DNA of 64,000 nucleotides from Balamuthia mandrillaris (lineage: Eukaryota > Discosea > Longamoebia > Balamuthiidae): positions 208,501 to 272,500 of the forward strand of contig JAVKOQ010000040.1 in NCBI GenBank assembly GCA_031835245.1, given 5' to 3'. The position numbers and the translations under genes are program-made. Shown piece by piece: positions 1 through 10,916 of this stretch. The stretch's first letter is position 1. Every line of letters starts with the position of its first letter. The notes under the pieces were generated by a model that ran no database searches, was not told the origin of the DNA, and saw only the letters and a list, made by a program, of their open reading frames with translations.

Positions 1-1293
1 TGGGATTCGTGCTAGTGGTGTCTTGACTGATAGCAACGATCCTACTTGGCAGGTGGTTCATGCTGCCCGTGAGGTTATTGTTTGTGCCGGCGCCTTTGAC
101 TCGCCGAAGTTGTTGTTGCTGTCTGGTTTGTGCTTGTTTGCTTTCCTCTATTCTTCTCTCTCTACCCTATTTCTCTGTTTCTCTGCTTCTTTGCTTCTCT
201 CTTCTCTTCTCACTCAAACTCGAGACTAATGGCAATTTTCGTTCTTAAAAGGAATTGGACCGAAGCAACATTTGGAGAAAGTTGGAGTGAAGTGTGCAGT
301 AGACTTGCCAGGAGTAGGAGAACATCTGTTGGACCACCCGGAAGGCGTTATTATTTGGGAACTCAATCGTCCTGTCCCTGAAATCATCCGTCAAAAGTAT
401 GAGGTTGGACTCTTTGCTAAAACTCAATTTAAGGACTGGTCTGACGAAAAGGGCGTTACCGGTACATCTCTCTCTCTCTCTCTCTCTCTCTCCCTCTCTC
501 TCTCTACCACTCTCCCTCTCTCCTTTTCCGCCTCCTCCCTTAGATTCTTTCGTTATTCTATTTTCTTTTCTTTCCTGTTTTCTCTTTCAATGGCCACAAA
601 AGCTCATTACTCTTCTGTTATTCTTCCTCAAGATTTGGAGAATGGCATTCCTGACCTGATGTTCCACTTTGGATTGGAATCGTTTGACATGAACACAAAG
701 CTTCATGGCTATCCAACCTGTGTCAAAGCAATGAGTCTTACACCAAACGTCACTAAAGCCAAGAGCGAAGGGACAGTGCGGCTTCGCTCCGCCAACTACA
801 AGGATTCCCCGGTCATCGACTTCAAGTACTTCACGGACCCCGAAGGCCACGATGAAGCTGTCATGGTGGAAGGCATCCGGTTAGCTCGTAGAATCGCTGA
901 GTTCCCTGCTATGAGAGCTTGGATCAAGAGAGAGGTATCTTTCTTTCCCTTCCATCATCCCTGATTCTCTCCAGTCTTTCTTACCTCTCTGTTCATTTTA
1001 AAAGCTGGCGCCAGGAATAGAGGTAGAGTCAGACGAAGACATCTCCGCCTACGTCAGAAAGACAGCCAACACGGTGTACCACCCAGCCGGTACCTGCAAG
1101 ATGGGCGCCAACTCGGATGGGATGGCGGTTGTGGACAACAAGCTGCGGGTAAGAGGGGTTGGTGGGCTTGCGGGTGGCCGATGCCTCCATCTTTCCCAAC
1201 ATGCCGAGCATCAACCCTTGCCTCACCGTCATGCTGGTAGGCGAGAAATGCGCTGACCTCATCAAATCGGAGCCTCTTCCTGCTCGCTTGTAA
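1..1293 (+). CDS. GMC-family FAD oxidoreductase (choline dehydrogenase-like), 3' part
   Basis: This is the C-terminal half of a GMC flavoprotein that oxidises alcohols using FAD; the N-terminal FAD-binding part lies left of the window. Exon 1 carries the GMC signature-2 region ([15 protein letters not shown]). Introns at about 126-251, 462-602 and 935-1004 have GT/AG ends, and the second holds a CT microsatellite. After splicing the C-terminal domain reads well, including [12 protein letters not shown] with the usual active-site His. One oddity: the frame breaks near position 1170. The conserved [15 protein letters not shown] stretch is only readable if one G is skipped in gggcttgcggg; otherwise translation ends at 1256. 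In the shifted frame the protein ends naturally at TAA 1291-1293. Either the gene is broken or the base is a sequencing error. Substrate unknown. Confidence 0.85.
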
Positions 1294-1330
1294 AATCCCC
1301 TCTACATTTCAATTAAAGCATTGCTTTGTA

Positions 1331-1524
1331 CTCAAGGCTTATCAACTGTGCGCCGCCTGAGTTCGCTTATTGCTATACTCCAACAGCTCAACGTGCCATT
1401 TTCTTCTCTCTCTCTCTCTCTCTCACCCGCTTCTAATGCGTTCTTGAGTTCTAGCTTCTTATTCGATGTTGAGCTGCTGGAGTATAGCGCTAAGCGAACT
1501 TTTGTGTGGCTTTAGGGCCTTGAG
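1331..1524. repeat. Imperfect inverted repeat / hairpin
   Basis: The segment 1360-1394 is an imperfect reverse complement (about 31 of 35 bases) of 1466-1500, around a loop of about 70 bases containing a CT run. An outer 8-bp pair (ctcaaggc 1331-1338, gccttgag 1517-1524) extends the structure. It lies just after the GMC stop codon and could be a small MITE-like relic or an mRNA 3'-end hairpin. Confidence 0.6.
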
Positions 1525-1689
1525 CTCTTGCCAGGTCGAAGAACACGGCCTTGTGACAACCTTTTGGGTCGCAGTACACCTACCGCACCGGCCACCTTTT
1601 TGCCGCTCACGCTTTGTTGAAGCAAAAGCGCAGTTACGAAAGGACCCCTCCTCCTATTTTTCAGAGCATGATCTCTCTTCAGCAGGACC

Positions 1690-1692
1690 TGA

Positions 1693-1755
<63 letters not shown>

Positions 1756-1790
1756 GAGAGACAGAGATACAGAGAGAGAACAAGTGAGTG
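1690..1790. repeat. (GA)n microsatellite
   Basis: Nearly pure GA dinucleotide tract with a few interruptions, between two convergent genes. The rest of 1294-1975 shows no credible coding region; open frames crossing the repeat are low-complexity Arg-Glu or Leu-Ser strings. Confidence 0.9.
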
Positions 1791-1975
1791 AGATAATACA
1801 ACCCTGTTGGGTTGCAGGCAGTGGCGACTTTGGCTCAGACGGGACCAATGCCGTCAGAGACAAGAAGAGAGAAGTTTACAAGAGTGCTGCGGTTCTCCGG
1901 GCCACACCAACCATTTTTTTCTGCATGTGTGTATGAATGTACAAATACCACAACTAAGATGAAAAGAAACCGGTC

Positions 1976-3899
1976 TTAGGCTTTGCCTGGTGGGTTCGTG
2001 CCTCTCCACCGGCACAACATGAGCTGATAGCCCAACAAAAATGCCCCACAAACAAAACTGCTGGCGGCAGCAAACCCGAACGAAAAGTTTCGTGTGGAGA
2101 CAGCCAACAGAGGGAAGAGGATCCTGCCTATGCTCCCCGCGGATGTCATGTACCCCATTTGTGTCCCTTGTGGCTTGCGACCCAACATCTTGGCAAATGT
2201 CGAGATGATGAGCACTTGACTGATGGGAGAACCCAAGCTCCAAATCAATATCGCTCCTGTGAACGAATAATAAACAGAAGAGCGAAGAAAGAAGTAGAAC
2301 AAGCACAAGAACAAGAAGAAAGAAAGTACGAAGCATGAGTACAACGAAAGGGCAAAAAGAATGAAGAACGAGAGAAGAGAGTTACCAGCCAAGAAACGAG
2401 AGAAGCGAATGCTTCCATCCATGTCAAAGTCAAGGAAGAGCAGGGAGCCAACAGCAACCACGATGAAAGACAGAATGAGCAGCAAGTAATTGGGGATCTT
2501 CTTTCGTGCAAAGTCAATCACAAAGTAGACGGCCATTCCACCAAGACCAAGATAAAAGAACATCATGCCGGCTTTCGAGACATTTTCCGTTGATGCTCCA
2601 ATAGATCGCAGATACAGCGGAGTTCCCTATTTCGTGATGGGAAGAGGAGGAGGAAAGGCTCAGAGGTTAGAGAACGACACTAAAAAGCTAAAGTTTGAAC
2701 CCATACCTCCGTCTCAAGGAGGGCAATAACGCCTCGTCCCACAAAGTTAAACAAAATAAAGAGAGTTATTCCCACGAAAGTGAACCAATACTCCGTATCC
2801 CGTTTCGTTACAGTTCCAATCGGTTGCTTCTCACTCTCTTCTTTGGTCGGTGGAATGGACTTCATCATGAAGACCCACCAAAAGAAAACCAACAAGTTGG
2901 AAAGCACTAATACCCATCCAGGAGAGGTATAACGGTCGAAGGGAACCGGTCCAATGGAAAAGTCGACCAAGGTAAGCAAAGAGCCTAACCCAGGCGTTAA
3001 GGCGAAACCGGCAAACTGACAAGCTGCCAGCCATGCCATATATCTATTTGTAAAATGGAAGAACGTAGGAAACAACAACAAATAAGCAACAACGAAAAGC
3101 AAACAGAAAGAACAACCTAAGAAGAAATAAAAAATACTCACTTGACGAGTTCTTCGGAGGAAACGAGATAAGCAATATGTGCTCTGCTAACCGAAAGCAC
3201 ACCCGTAGCGAAACCTATGATGGTCCTCGATAGCAACAAGACCCAAACGGATGTTATCTCTGCGAACGCGTACAACAGGTTGCCAACAAACGCGAGAAAC
3301 AACGAAAGCAACATCACATCCTTCACCGATCGTTTTGTGCTTAGCCATCCCAGCACCAACGATGATATCAACCGACCTTTGGTGGTGTTAGAATATCAGA
3401 TGATATTACGAGAACAGCAGCAAAATGAAACGTCAAGAAAGAAAGAAACAAGAAGACAACAACAGAGAGAGAGATAGAGAGAGAGGAGAGAGGGGAGAGA
3501 GAGGAGAGAGAGAGAGAGGAGAGAGGAGAGGAGATCAAACCTAAAGAAAAGGCGCCAACGATAACACCAACAAAAGCAACGTCGTTCAACCGCCAGAACA
3601 AGAACGGCACCGTGTGGTCATCCTTGGTCACTCGGTCCACATAACCGGCCAACGAGGGGATGACGAGCCCTCTGGAGGCCTCGCCCACCAGGGTCACCAG
3701 AAATATTCCGACAACGTTCGTCACGAACTCCTTTTGGGTGAAAGTGGGGCGCGCGGTGAGGCTCCCCTCTAGCAACGTCTCCTGCGGCAGGTCCGCTTTT
3801 TCCAGCCGATCCTCCAGGTCCTCTAGTTCCCATGAAGTTGTGTCGTCATCACTTTCACTCCCTGTATTGTTCTTACAAGTTAACAGAAAAAAAAGTAGG

Positions 3900-3939
<40 letters not shown>

Positions 3940-4078
3940 CAACAGGTGAAGAGAAGAAGAAGAAGACGAAGAAGAACAAGAAGAACAAGGGGCTACCAGT
4001 GGGATCATTGGAAAGCGAAGTGTAGCGGCCTTTGCCGACTTTCTCTTCATTCGTTTTCTCAGTGTCATTGTTAAACAT
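1976..4078 (-). CDS. Major facilitator superfamily transporter, MFSD8 (CLN7)-like
   Basis: Predicted multi-pass membrane transporter. Exons join into an acidic cytosolic N-terminus (SESDDDTTSWELEDLEDRL) followed by about twelve hydrophobic segments. The first half has the MFS loop pattern (LLLSRTIIGFATGVLSVSRA) and the second half contains GTPLYLRSIGAS. The arrangement resembles the MFSD8/CLN7 group of lysosomal MFS proteins; substrate is not predictable. Intron edges fit GT/AG on the minus strand (for example near 3890-3995, phase 1, splitting a Gly codon), and introns hold GA runs on the plus strand, that is CT in sense. ATG 4078 was chosen; an upstream in-frame extension to about 4123 would add a hydrophobic Leu-rich stretch. 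Intact as far as I can read. Confidence 0.75.
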
Positions 4079-4443
4079 TTCTTCCAACAGAAGCGAACTA
4101 CAGAAGAAGAAAACAAAAAACAAAATGAACGATGTGGAGAATATTAGGCGATGAAGGAGAGAGGCGAAGCGAAAAGCAGGAGTTTTCAGACTTCACCTAA
4201 CCCTGTTTTCTGTTCGTTTTCTTCTGCCTCTCTCCCGTTGTGCCGTGCCAATCTACATGCGATCTCTGCAATTTTTCTGTGATTTTCTATTGGTTCGGGT
4301 GTTAATTTCGGGAATACGGCATATTTTGGATTGGTCCACGTGGACATAGTATCGGGATCTGGAGTTTTCCTATTTACGTCAGTTAATTTCACATGTACCT
4401 TAAAATTGATCACCTTAAATTGGTGTGTATTTTCTGTATCTCT
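4079..4443. other. Intergenic spacer
   Basis: Between the divergent-side 5' end of the transporter and the 3' end of the BRCA1-like gene. A 75-codon open frame at 4186-4413 (minus) has no recognisable similarity and no splice partners. I see nothing else here. Confidence 0.5.
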
Positions 4444-6601
4444 TTACGATGTATCCCGATAGTAAGGCGAAGCATCCAACAATCTGAAATGAGACAAACT
4501 GTCCAGCAGCCACAACAATGACAGCGGCCTCCTTCCACACCGTCTTTCTATCTTTTTCACTTCTTCTGTGGAGCAAGTAGGATCGCACAGCACATAAATC
4601 GTTTCATGCCCTTCCTCCTCTTCATGTTCCTCTTTTCTTTTTCTTTTTTCTGAACTTCGTTTTTTGTCGGTGTGGTTGCTTGCCTTCCTCGTTTTTTGCT
4701 TCTTCTGAAGGGAAGAAAGAACCGTTCCTCCTCCGGCTTCAATGATGCTCTCCAGTTCTGTCTTTTTGGGGTTCGGAGGATCAAACTTTCCGGCAAGAAA
4801 AAAGGTTTTGCCATGAAACAGCTTTTTTCTAGTGTTTGTCGCGGAAGTTGAAGAAGAAGAAGAAGAAGAACAAGAAGAACAAGAAGAATTGTTAAGGCGA
4901 GCTTTGGAGGGAGCACCAGTGGCGACCGTATCTCCTCGAATTTCGAACAGGCTCTCCTCCAAAAACTTTTTTTGTTTTGAGCTGTACTCTATCCCTTTTT
5001 TTTTAATGTTAACACAAATAGAACAGCAAAAAGTAGAGACGGGAAGAGAAAGAGAAACGTACAATCCCAATTGACAATCCACACACCACCCTTCAACAGA
5101 GAGAGAAAGTATTTGATAGTGCGACGCATGGTCAGGCTGGAATCAGCCGTTACCAGATGTGTCACTTCCTTAGTGAACTTGTTAACCATTTTTCCTCCTA
5201 GCTTATTACATACTTGTCGCAGTTCCGCCTGTTTGAAATTAAAAAGAATAAAAATTCAGAAAAACAAATACAAAGAGAATAAGGAGAAGATATACCGTCT
5301 TCTTCTTGTCTAACCCGGTGCCGAGTAACACGAACTTGGGAGATGCAGAAGGTTCGGTGACGGAGGCAAATACGGCGGCCGTTGGATACTCATCTTGCGG
5401 CATGACGTCCTTTAACAAAGGTTGATGAGTTTCATTCGTTGGTTGAAGCGCTTTGCGTCCTAGTTTCTCATTATCAACATGGCTTCCCTTTCTCCTCCTT
5501 GTAGTCATTTGGTTGATTTGTTCTTCGTCTTCTGTTTCTTCTTCTTCTTCTTCTTCTTCTTTTTCTTCTGCTGTACATGCGATTGTGCTACTTCTTCTTG
5601 TTATATTCTTATTGCTCATGTTTTCTCGTTTATACCGTTTCGCAGTATTTTCTTTTGCGCTTTCGTTCTCTTTTTCTTCGTCTTCTTCTTCATTTTCCTC
5701 TGCATCTTGCTCTCGTTCTGCTTCCTCTTCTTCCCGTTTGCAACGTCGTTGTCTTTTACTGTTATTACCATTCGACACGTCTTTCAATGGAGCTCTCTTT
5801 GGCCTCCGTTTTGAAGAGGCAGTCGGAGACCGAATAGCAAAGAGAAATGGCGAAGACGAGGTTGTGGGGTCACTGGCATCTGGGTCAGAGGTTAACACGT
5901 CTTGGAGCACTTCTAAGGCGTGTTCGTGCTCATGAACCAAATGAGGATTGACTTCCGTTATATCTTGTGATGAAGGAAAGAGGGCAGAGTCATCGTTGAG
6001 GCCTTGTTCTCGTTGTTTCTCTCTCTTCGCCTTCTTAGTGTTGCTAAGATATCGCTGAAAAGAACGAGCAGAAGAAGAAGAAGAGGAAGCAGCAGCACGA
6101 GAAAGAAGCTGTTGGAGGGTTTCATAGGCAGTGGCGAGGTTGCCAAGGCAATTGTTCTTTTGTAGGGAGCGAGGAAAAGCGGGCACTTGACAGAGAGGGC
6201 AGGCGTTGCGCAGCTTGAGGCCCTCTTTGATGCAGTCGTGACAAAAGGCGTGGTTGCACGGAAGACTAAAAGGATCGTTAAATGTATCTCTGCTGCAGAA
6301 GCAAAACAATAAGCGCGTTAGGAAGCACAGAAGACAACGCACAGAGTGAGAGAATGAAGAAGAGAAGGGAGTGAGAGAGAGAGAGAGAAGCAGAGAAGAA
6401 GAAAAGAAATCAAAAAATGTGGTGAAAGGTCGAGCAACGTGAAACAAACCAAATGGCGCACATGAGCTCTTTGCCGATGGCTGCTACTTGAAACTTTATG
6501 GCAGAGAGTACGTCCTCATTGGCGCCGCCCACTGATTCTTCTCCTTCATCGTCGTCGGCGCCGTGCTCCTGCTCGTCCACTTCAGCCCTGCCCTCCTCCA
6601 T
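4444..6601 (-). CDS. RING and tandem-BRCT protein, BRCA1/BARD1-like
   Basis: Probable E3 ubiquitin ligase of the DNA-damage response. After a short acidic N-terminus comes a C3HC4 RING finger split by an intron: MCAIC, then CNHAFCHDC and CPLC, followed by a helix (NCLGNLATAYETL) like that after plant and animal BRCA1 RINGs. The middle is low-complexity, rich in Glu, Lys, Arg and Ser, and includes basic clusters. The C-terminus has two BRCT-type repeats: first KFVLLGTGL to VTHLV to GGVWIVNWD, second KTFFLAGKF to ESIIEAGGGTV to YVLCDP to LLWLLDSL. The RING junction (ATT TG|C AGA) and the GCG-GAA junction after TGLDKKKT preserve frame. It is shorter than vertebrate BRCA1. ATG 6601 is the first in frame with the acidic leader. 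Orthology to BRCA1 versus BARD1 cannot be settled by eye. Confidence 0.8.
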
Positions 6602-6894
6602 CTTTCATTATGATTATTTTTTCTATATCCCCTTGTATCCAAACAATGCAAGGAATGCTTGTCATTTTATTGTCGACATATCCATTGAAATTCCATGGGT
6701 TCCCGCCTTTTTTTTCCCAACAAAACCGGTGTTGGCGCCTGCTGCTCCTCGCTTTGTCTCCCTCTTCACCTGTATATATACGATAGACGGAACCATAAGC
6801 ATATGGCTACGGCCATTGAGGAACTTGGCGCTGCGGCCTCGGTTTTTGAGGGCCTCTTTGCCGTTGGTCGGTGCGGTCATGGGCGGCCTTTCCT

Positions 6895-9584
6895 TCAGGC
6901 AACAGGCAGAGACCGAAAATAGTCCAACAAAAGAGAGATCCATTCCTCCTTAGGCAGGTTGTGGCTTTGTTGCTTCTGCTTCTCCTTCTTCTTGTTGTTG
7001 TGGCGCGGCTGCTTCTCTGATCTTGCCTCCGTTGTTGTGGTAATTTCCCCGCTTCTACTCTTCCGCCTGCGTTGCACCTCCTCTTTCAACAACCGCACCG
7101 GCAACGCCAACAAACAATCCGTCTGCGCGCCATGTCGCAAAAGCTCCGCCACAAGATTGTCGCTGGGCTCGTTTGTGAGAATGGCAAGAAGAAGAGGTTT
7201 CTTTCCTTTGACAACGTGATCTGGTTCAGCGCCATGGCAGAGCAACACTCGGACAATTGGCAACGCGGCATCTCCGTGCACTGCCAAAAGTTGAAGGATG
7301 GTCTTTTTCTCTCCTTGTGTGCGGTTCGGATTGGCTCCGCTTTGCAGAAGAACTTCCACGCAATCAAGATGAAGAGAGAGGCACGCGGCTACAAGGGGAC
7401 GAGTGGCAGATGTGATTGCAGCAGAGGACGTGGACGTTACTGGTGCTGTCTCTTCTACGTCGGCTCCATGTTCAACTAAGAGTCTGTTTGAAAAAAAAAA
7501 AGGTATTAAGCGTACTACAACAATTCGAATGGAGAAAAGCTAAAGATACAAAAAGAAAGTAGTCTCTACTTGATAACTTCTGGATAGCCACGATCAGCAG
7601 CACGAGATAACACGGTGTGACCAGTATAATAATACGGGACGTTAACCTTAGCGCCAGCTTGCAACAATAACTGTACAACAGCTGTTATGTGCTTCTGTAA
7701 TACGTACGTTGGAAAAAGAAAACTACGTTCAAAAAAAAGACGAGAGAAGCGCTAAACCTTGTTATTTTTTCCGTTTGATTTAGACCAGCCATCCAAGGCA
7801 CATTGCAAAGGTGTTCTGGTTAAACAAGCAGACTGGTTTGGGTCCCATCCCAATTCCAACAATGTTTTTACTGCGGAAGGGCGCCTAAAACAACACGCTT
7901 CATAATTTTCAAACAAGAACAACAATTCAACAAAACTAAATGGAACAAAATAGAGAAAGAAGGAGGGAGAGGGAGAGAGAGGGAGAGAGAGGGAGAGAGA
8001 GGGAGAGAGCAAACCTGTGTGCAAAGGATTAACGCGTGCGAGATCAATTGCACGAGGACGGTGCTTCTCCAGTAAATGGCGAAGTACTGCAGCATTTCCT
8101 TTGCGTGCTGCCAGATCTATTATTTGAGCCATTTCATAAGAGGAAAGGGGATCAGCAGCAGCTAAACACAAGTCCATCATGTCCACATCGCCTCTTTGAA
8201 CGATCACTTTGAGGGTTTTAAATTGTGTTGTCTGATGCATAGCCCGCAGGTTTCCAGCTGATAGCAGCATGTTGAATATTCGTTTTTGCTTAGCTGGAAC
8301 AAGAGCAGATTGGAAGTATGAAGATAAATTCCAAAGGCAATGAGTAAGGTTGGCAAAAGAAGCGAAACAGAAAGAGAAGAAATAACGAAGCAGAAACAGA
8401 CGAGCAAGAAAAAGAAGCGGAATAAGAACTAGAACAAGACGAAGAGGCACAAGACGAAGACAAAAAGAAAAAAACAGAAAGCAACACGAACAAACGTTTT
8501 ACCCCAACAAGCAACCTCGATAGGCGAGTCAAAAGCAAAAGAAGTGAAGCCTCCACCAAGTCTTCCAAAATAAAACAAAAAGCTACGAAACAGCATGTGC
8601 TCTACAATCCGTTCATAGCTTGTAAAGGGCGCCTTTGCTTCATTCACCTCTTCCTCGTCCTTATTTGCTTCTTTCTCCCTCTCTTCCTCGATTTCGTCCT
8701 CGACTAGGAATTCTTCCGTTATCCAAGTGCGCACTTCAGTAAAAGCCTTCATCTTGAATCCGCCTTGACTCGCTGCTATCAAAGCCGCATTCCATTTTCG
8801 ATACAATTCATTTGGAAGTGCTATTCCATGTTTTTGAATCCACTCATCCTCATCTCCTTCCACAAAATGTTCTGGTTTTATCACAGAAACTTCCAGTCTG
8901 TGGAGAACCGCGCGAAAGAGTTCGTAGTCTCCACTGCCGGCAGTGACAGGCAAGTATGCTGCCATTCTTTGTACTTCTGTCGAGGCATGGAGAAGCTTTT
9001 CGTTGTTCCATAACCACCATGCCGCCCGCTTGCAGCTGTGTTTCACTGCTTTTCTGAAAGGATCGTCGTCCATCCAGTAGTTAAAGTCGTTTGAGTCAAC
9101 AACCGGAGGAACAAAGCTGTTGATGAGGTTGCCAAACTCCAGCTTGAGTGTGTCGAGAAGAGAAACATCATCCAAGTTGACGATGCATCGAAAGAGTGGA
9201 AAGACAAAAGAGGGGGAACGTTGCATCTCTTGCGAAATATACTGTCGAAAGTGCTGAATAAGGTATCGTACGGTGGCCACACTGCCTTGGCCACTATTCT
9301 TCCTTTTGCATGCCCAAGCAAAGAGTTGCATTGGATTAAGAGAAAACGTTCCAGCTTTGTTTGCTTTCTCCGCTTGACGGTGAAGAAGGAGGCTGGAACG
9401 AACTTTGACGGACATACCCGTCGTAACTGCTTGATTGACTAGCAAGGAAGTGCTGCCGCTAGACACCTTTTCCCATTGTTTGCAAAGCCGGATGGCTTCC
9501 AGCCGCCAATCTATAGATGTGTAATGAACTGGTTGGCGAAGGAAGAGAACATCGAAGAAAAGAGACGAGAAGCTAGAAGCGAAG

Positions 9585-9626
<42 letters not shown>

Positions 9627-10450
9627 ACGAAAGGAGAAACCTGAAGGAAGACGGTTGGGAGGACCAAACTCGGTGTGTACGATGTAGCGCCAGAGGGGTT
9701 GGTTGTCGCGAAGAAAGTCTCTGGCAACACAACAGGTCTGTTCCAGCACGAGAAGGCTTTTGACGTCAAGGTATTGCATCACGCTTACCAACAGTTCCAC
9801 CGGGAGAACATCTTCAACACATTGTTTTTTTTTTTGGTTTGTGAGAAAAAAGAAGAGACGAAAAACAAAGATGAAGCAAACCAGTTACCCCAGAAGCAGA
9901 AGAGGTCAGGGTCGTAGTTGTCCTCATAGTTGTGGCAGGGCTTTTGAAGGTTCACAACAGCAGTCCACGGCCAGCCCCGTCTTTGCAATGCCCTTCGGCG
10001 GTCGATCCACGCCTGCTTCTGTTTTAGTTGTTGCTCCTTCCGCGCTGCCTCCAGGTAGTTTGTGGCTTGCTCTCTCCGTGCTTGGGCGGAGGCAACTTCA
10101 TCTTCTCCTTCCTCTTCTTTTGCTTCGGGTAGACGCTCCTTGGTGGTGGTGGTGGTGGTCGGTTGTTGTTGTTGACGTGCTAGAACAGTGGCTGCTTTCC
10201 TTTGGCGTTGCCTCTCCAGTCGGGTCCTGCTCTTCTTGCTGTTGGCTTTCTTCTTCATTTGCGCCGCTACTCTCCTCCTCTTTATTTTTCCCACTGGCAC
10301 AGAAGAAGGGGGGCTTTTTTTTTTTTGGCTGGTTTGTTTTCTATCGCTGAGAGGGAGAGGGAGAGTGCAAGCGGGCAGTGTCCCCCGCTTTGCAACAAGC
10401 TCGATTGGTACTCCCTCCCCAACAGGGATTGTGGGAAGCGGCCCTCCCAT
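6895..10450 (-). CDS. F-box and ankyrin-repeat protein
   Basis: Likely substrate adaptor of an SCF ubiquitin ligase. The N-terminal exon is strongly basic (MKKKANSKKSRTRLERQRQ) with coiled-coil character and a poly-Gln/Thr patch. It splices at about 9889/9817 to form a canonical F-box: FWDVLPVELLVSVMQYLDVK. A central region follows, then C-terminal ankyrin-like repeats: AARKGNAAVLRHLLEKH, AVKTLLELGWDPNQSA, GHTVLSRAADRGYPEVIK, CVEVLLQSGANPNRTQ and IVRVLLCHGAEPDHV. It ends in a basic Lys/Gln tail. Several introns contain GA-rich repeats (for example 7970-8005 and 9589-9622). ATG 10450 is the first start in the long basic exon. Exon edges in the middle are approximate. Confidence 0.7.
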
Positions 10451-10916
10451 GTGCCATTGCAGGAGCGCTCATGATGGCTTGCACAATGGCCAACGAGGCA
10501 GGCAGGAGCAGCGAAGAGAGTGTTGGAAATTTTCAGTGCGGTGGTCGGGTCTCGAACCGATGTTCCGCGGGTGAAAAACAGCCGAAAAACACCGTGCCGA
10601 CAGTAATAGCTTACAGCTGGGAAGAAAGCGGAAAAAGAAGAAACACCCAAGGTGAAATAAGTGAAAGCCGTAGGCCTTATTTTTGTATCAAAAAAAATAA
10701 TCTCGTAGAGATTACAAGCGAGAGCTTTTCCTCTCTCTCTCTCTCATTGTTATTTTTAGGTCTTTTTTTTTTTCGGTACTGGAAAAAAAAATCCTATTCT
10801 TCTTCTTCCAAAATTTTTTTTGTCTGGTTCGTTCGTTTTAAACCCACCGATCGCAACAGTAACAGCGAACATCAGAGAGCCGAACCTGCAAGCTTGAAAG
10901 AAGCAAACCTTCGAAA
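10451..10916. other. Divergent intergenic region
   Basis: Probable shared promoter region between the minus-strand F-box gene and the plus-strand SH2 pseudokinase gene. It contains short CT and poly-T runs at about 10730-10770. No gene recognised. Confidence 0.5.

Noticed and set aside
5453-5935. Plus-strand Ser/Phe-rich open frames
   Set aside because: Antisense to the Glu/Lys-rich middle of the BRCA1-like protein.
10540-10565. tRNA-like B-box (ggttcgagacc on the minus strand)
   Set aside because: The T-stem does not pair, no matching acceptor stem lies 72-90 bases away, and no A-box was seen.
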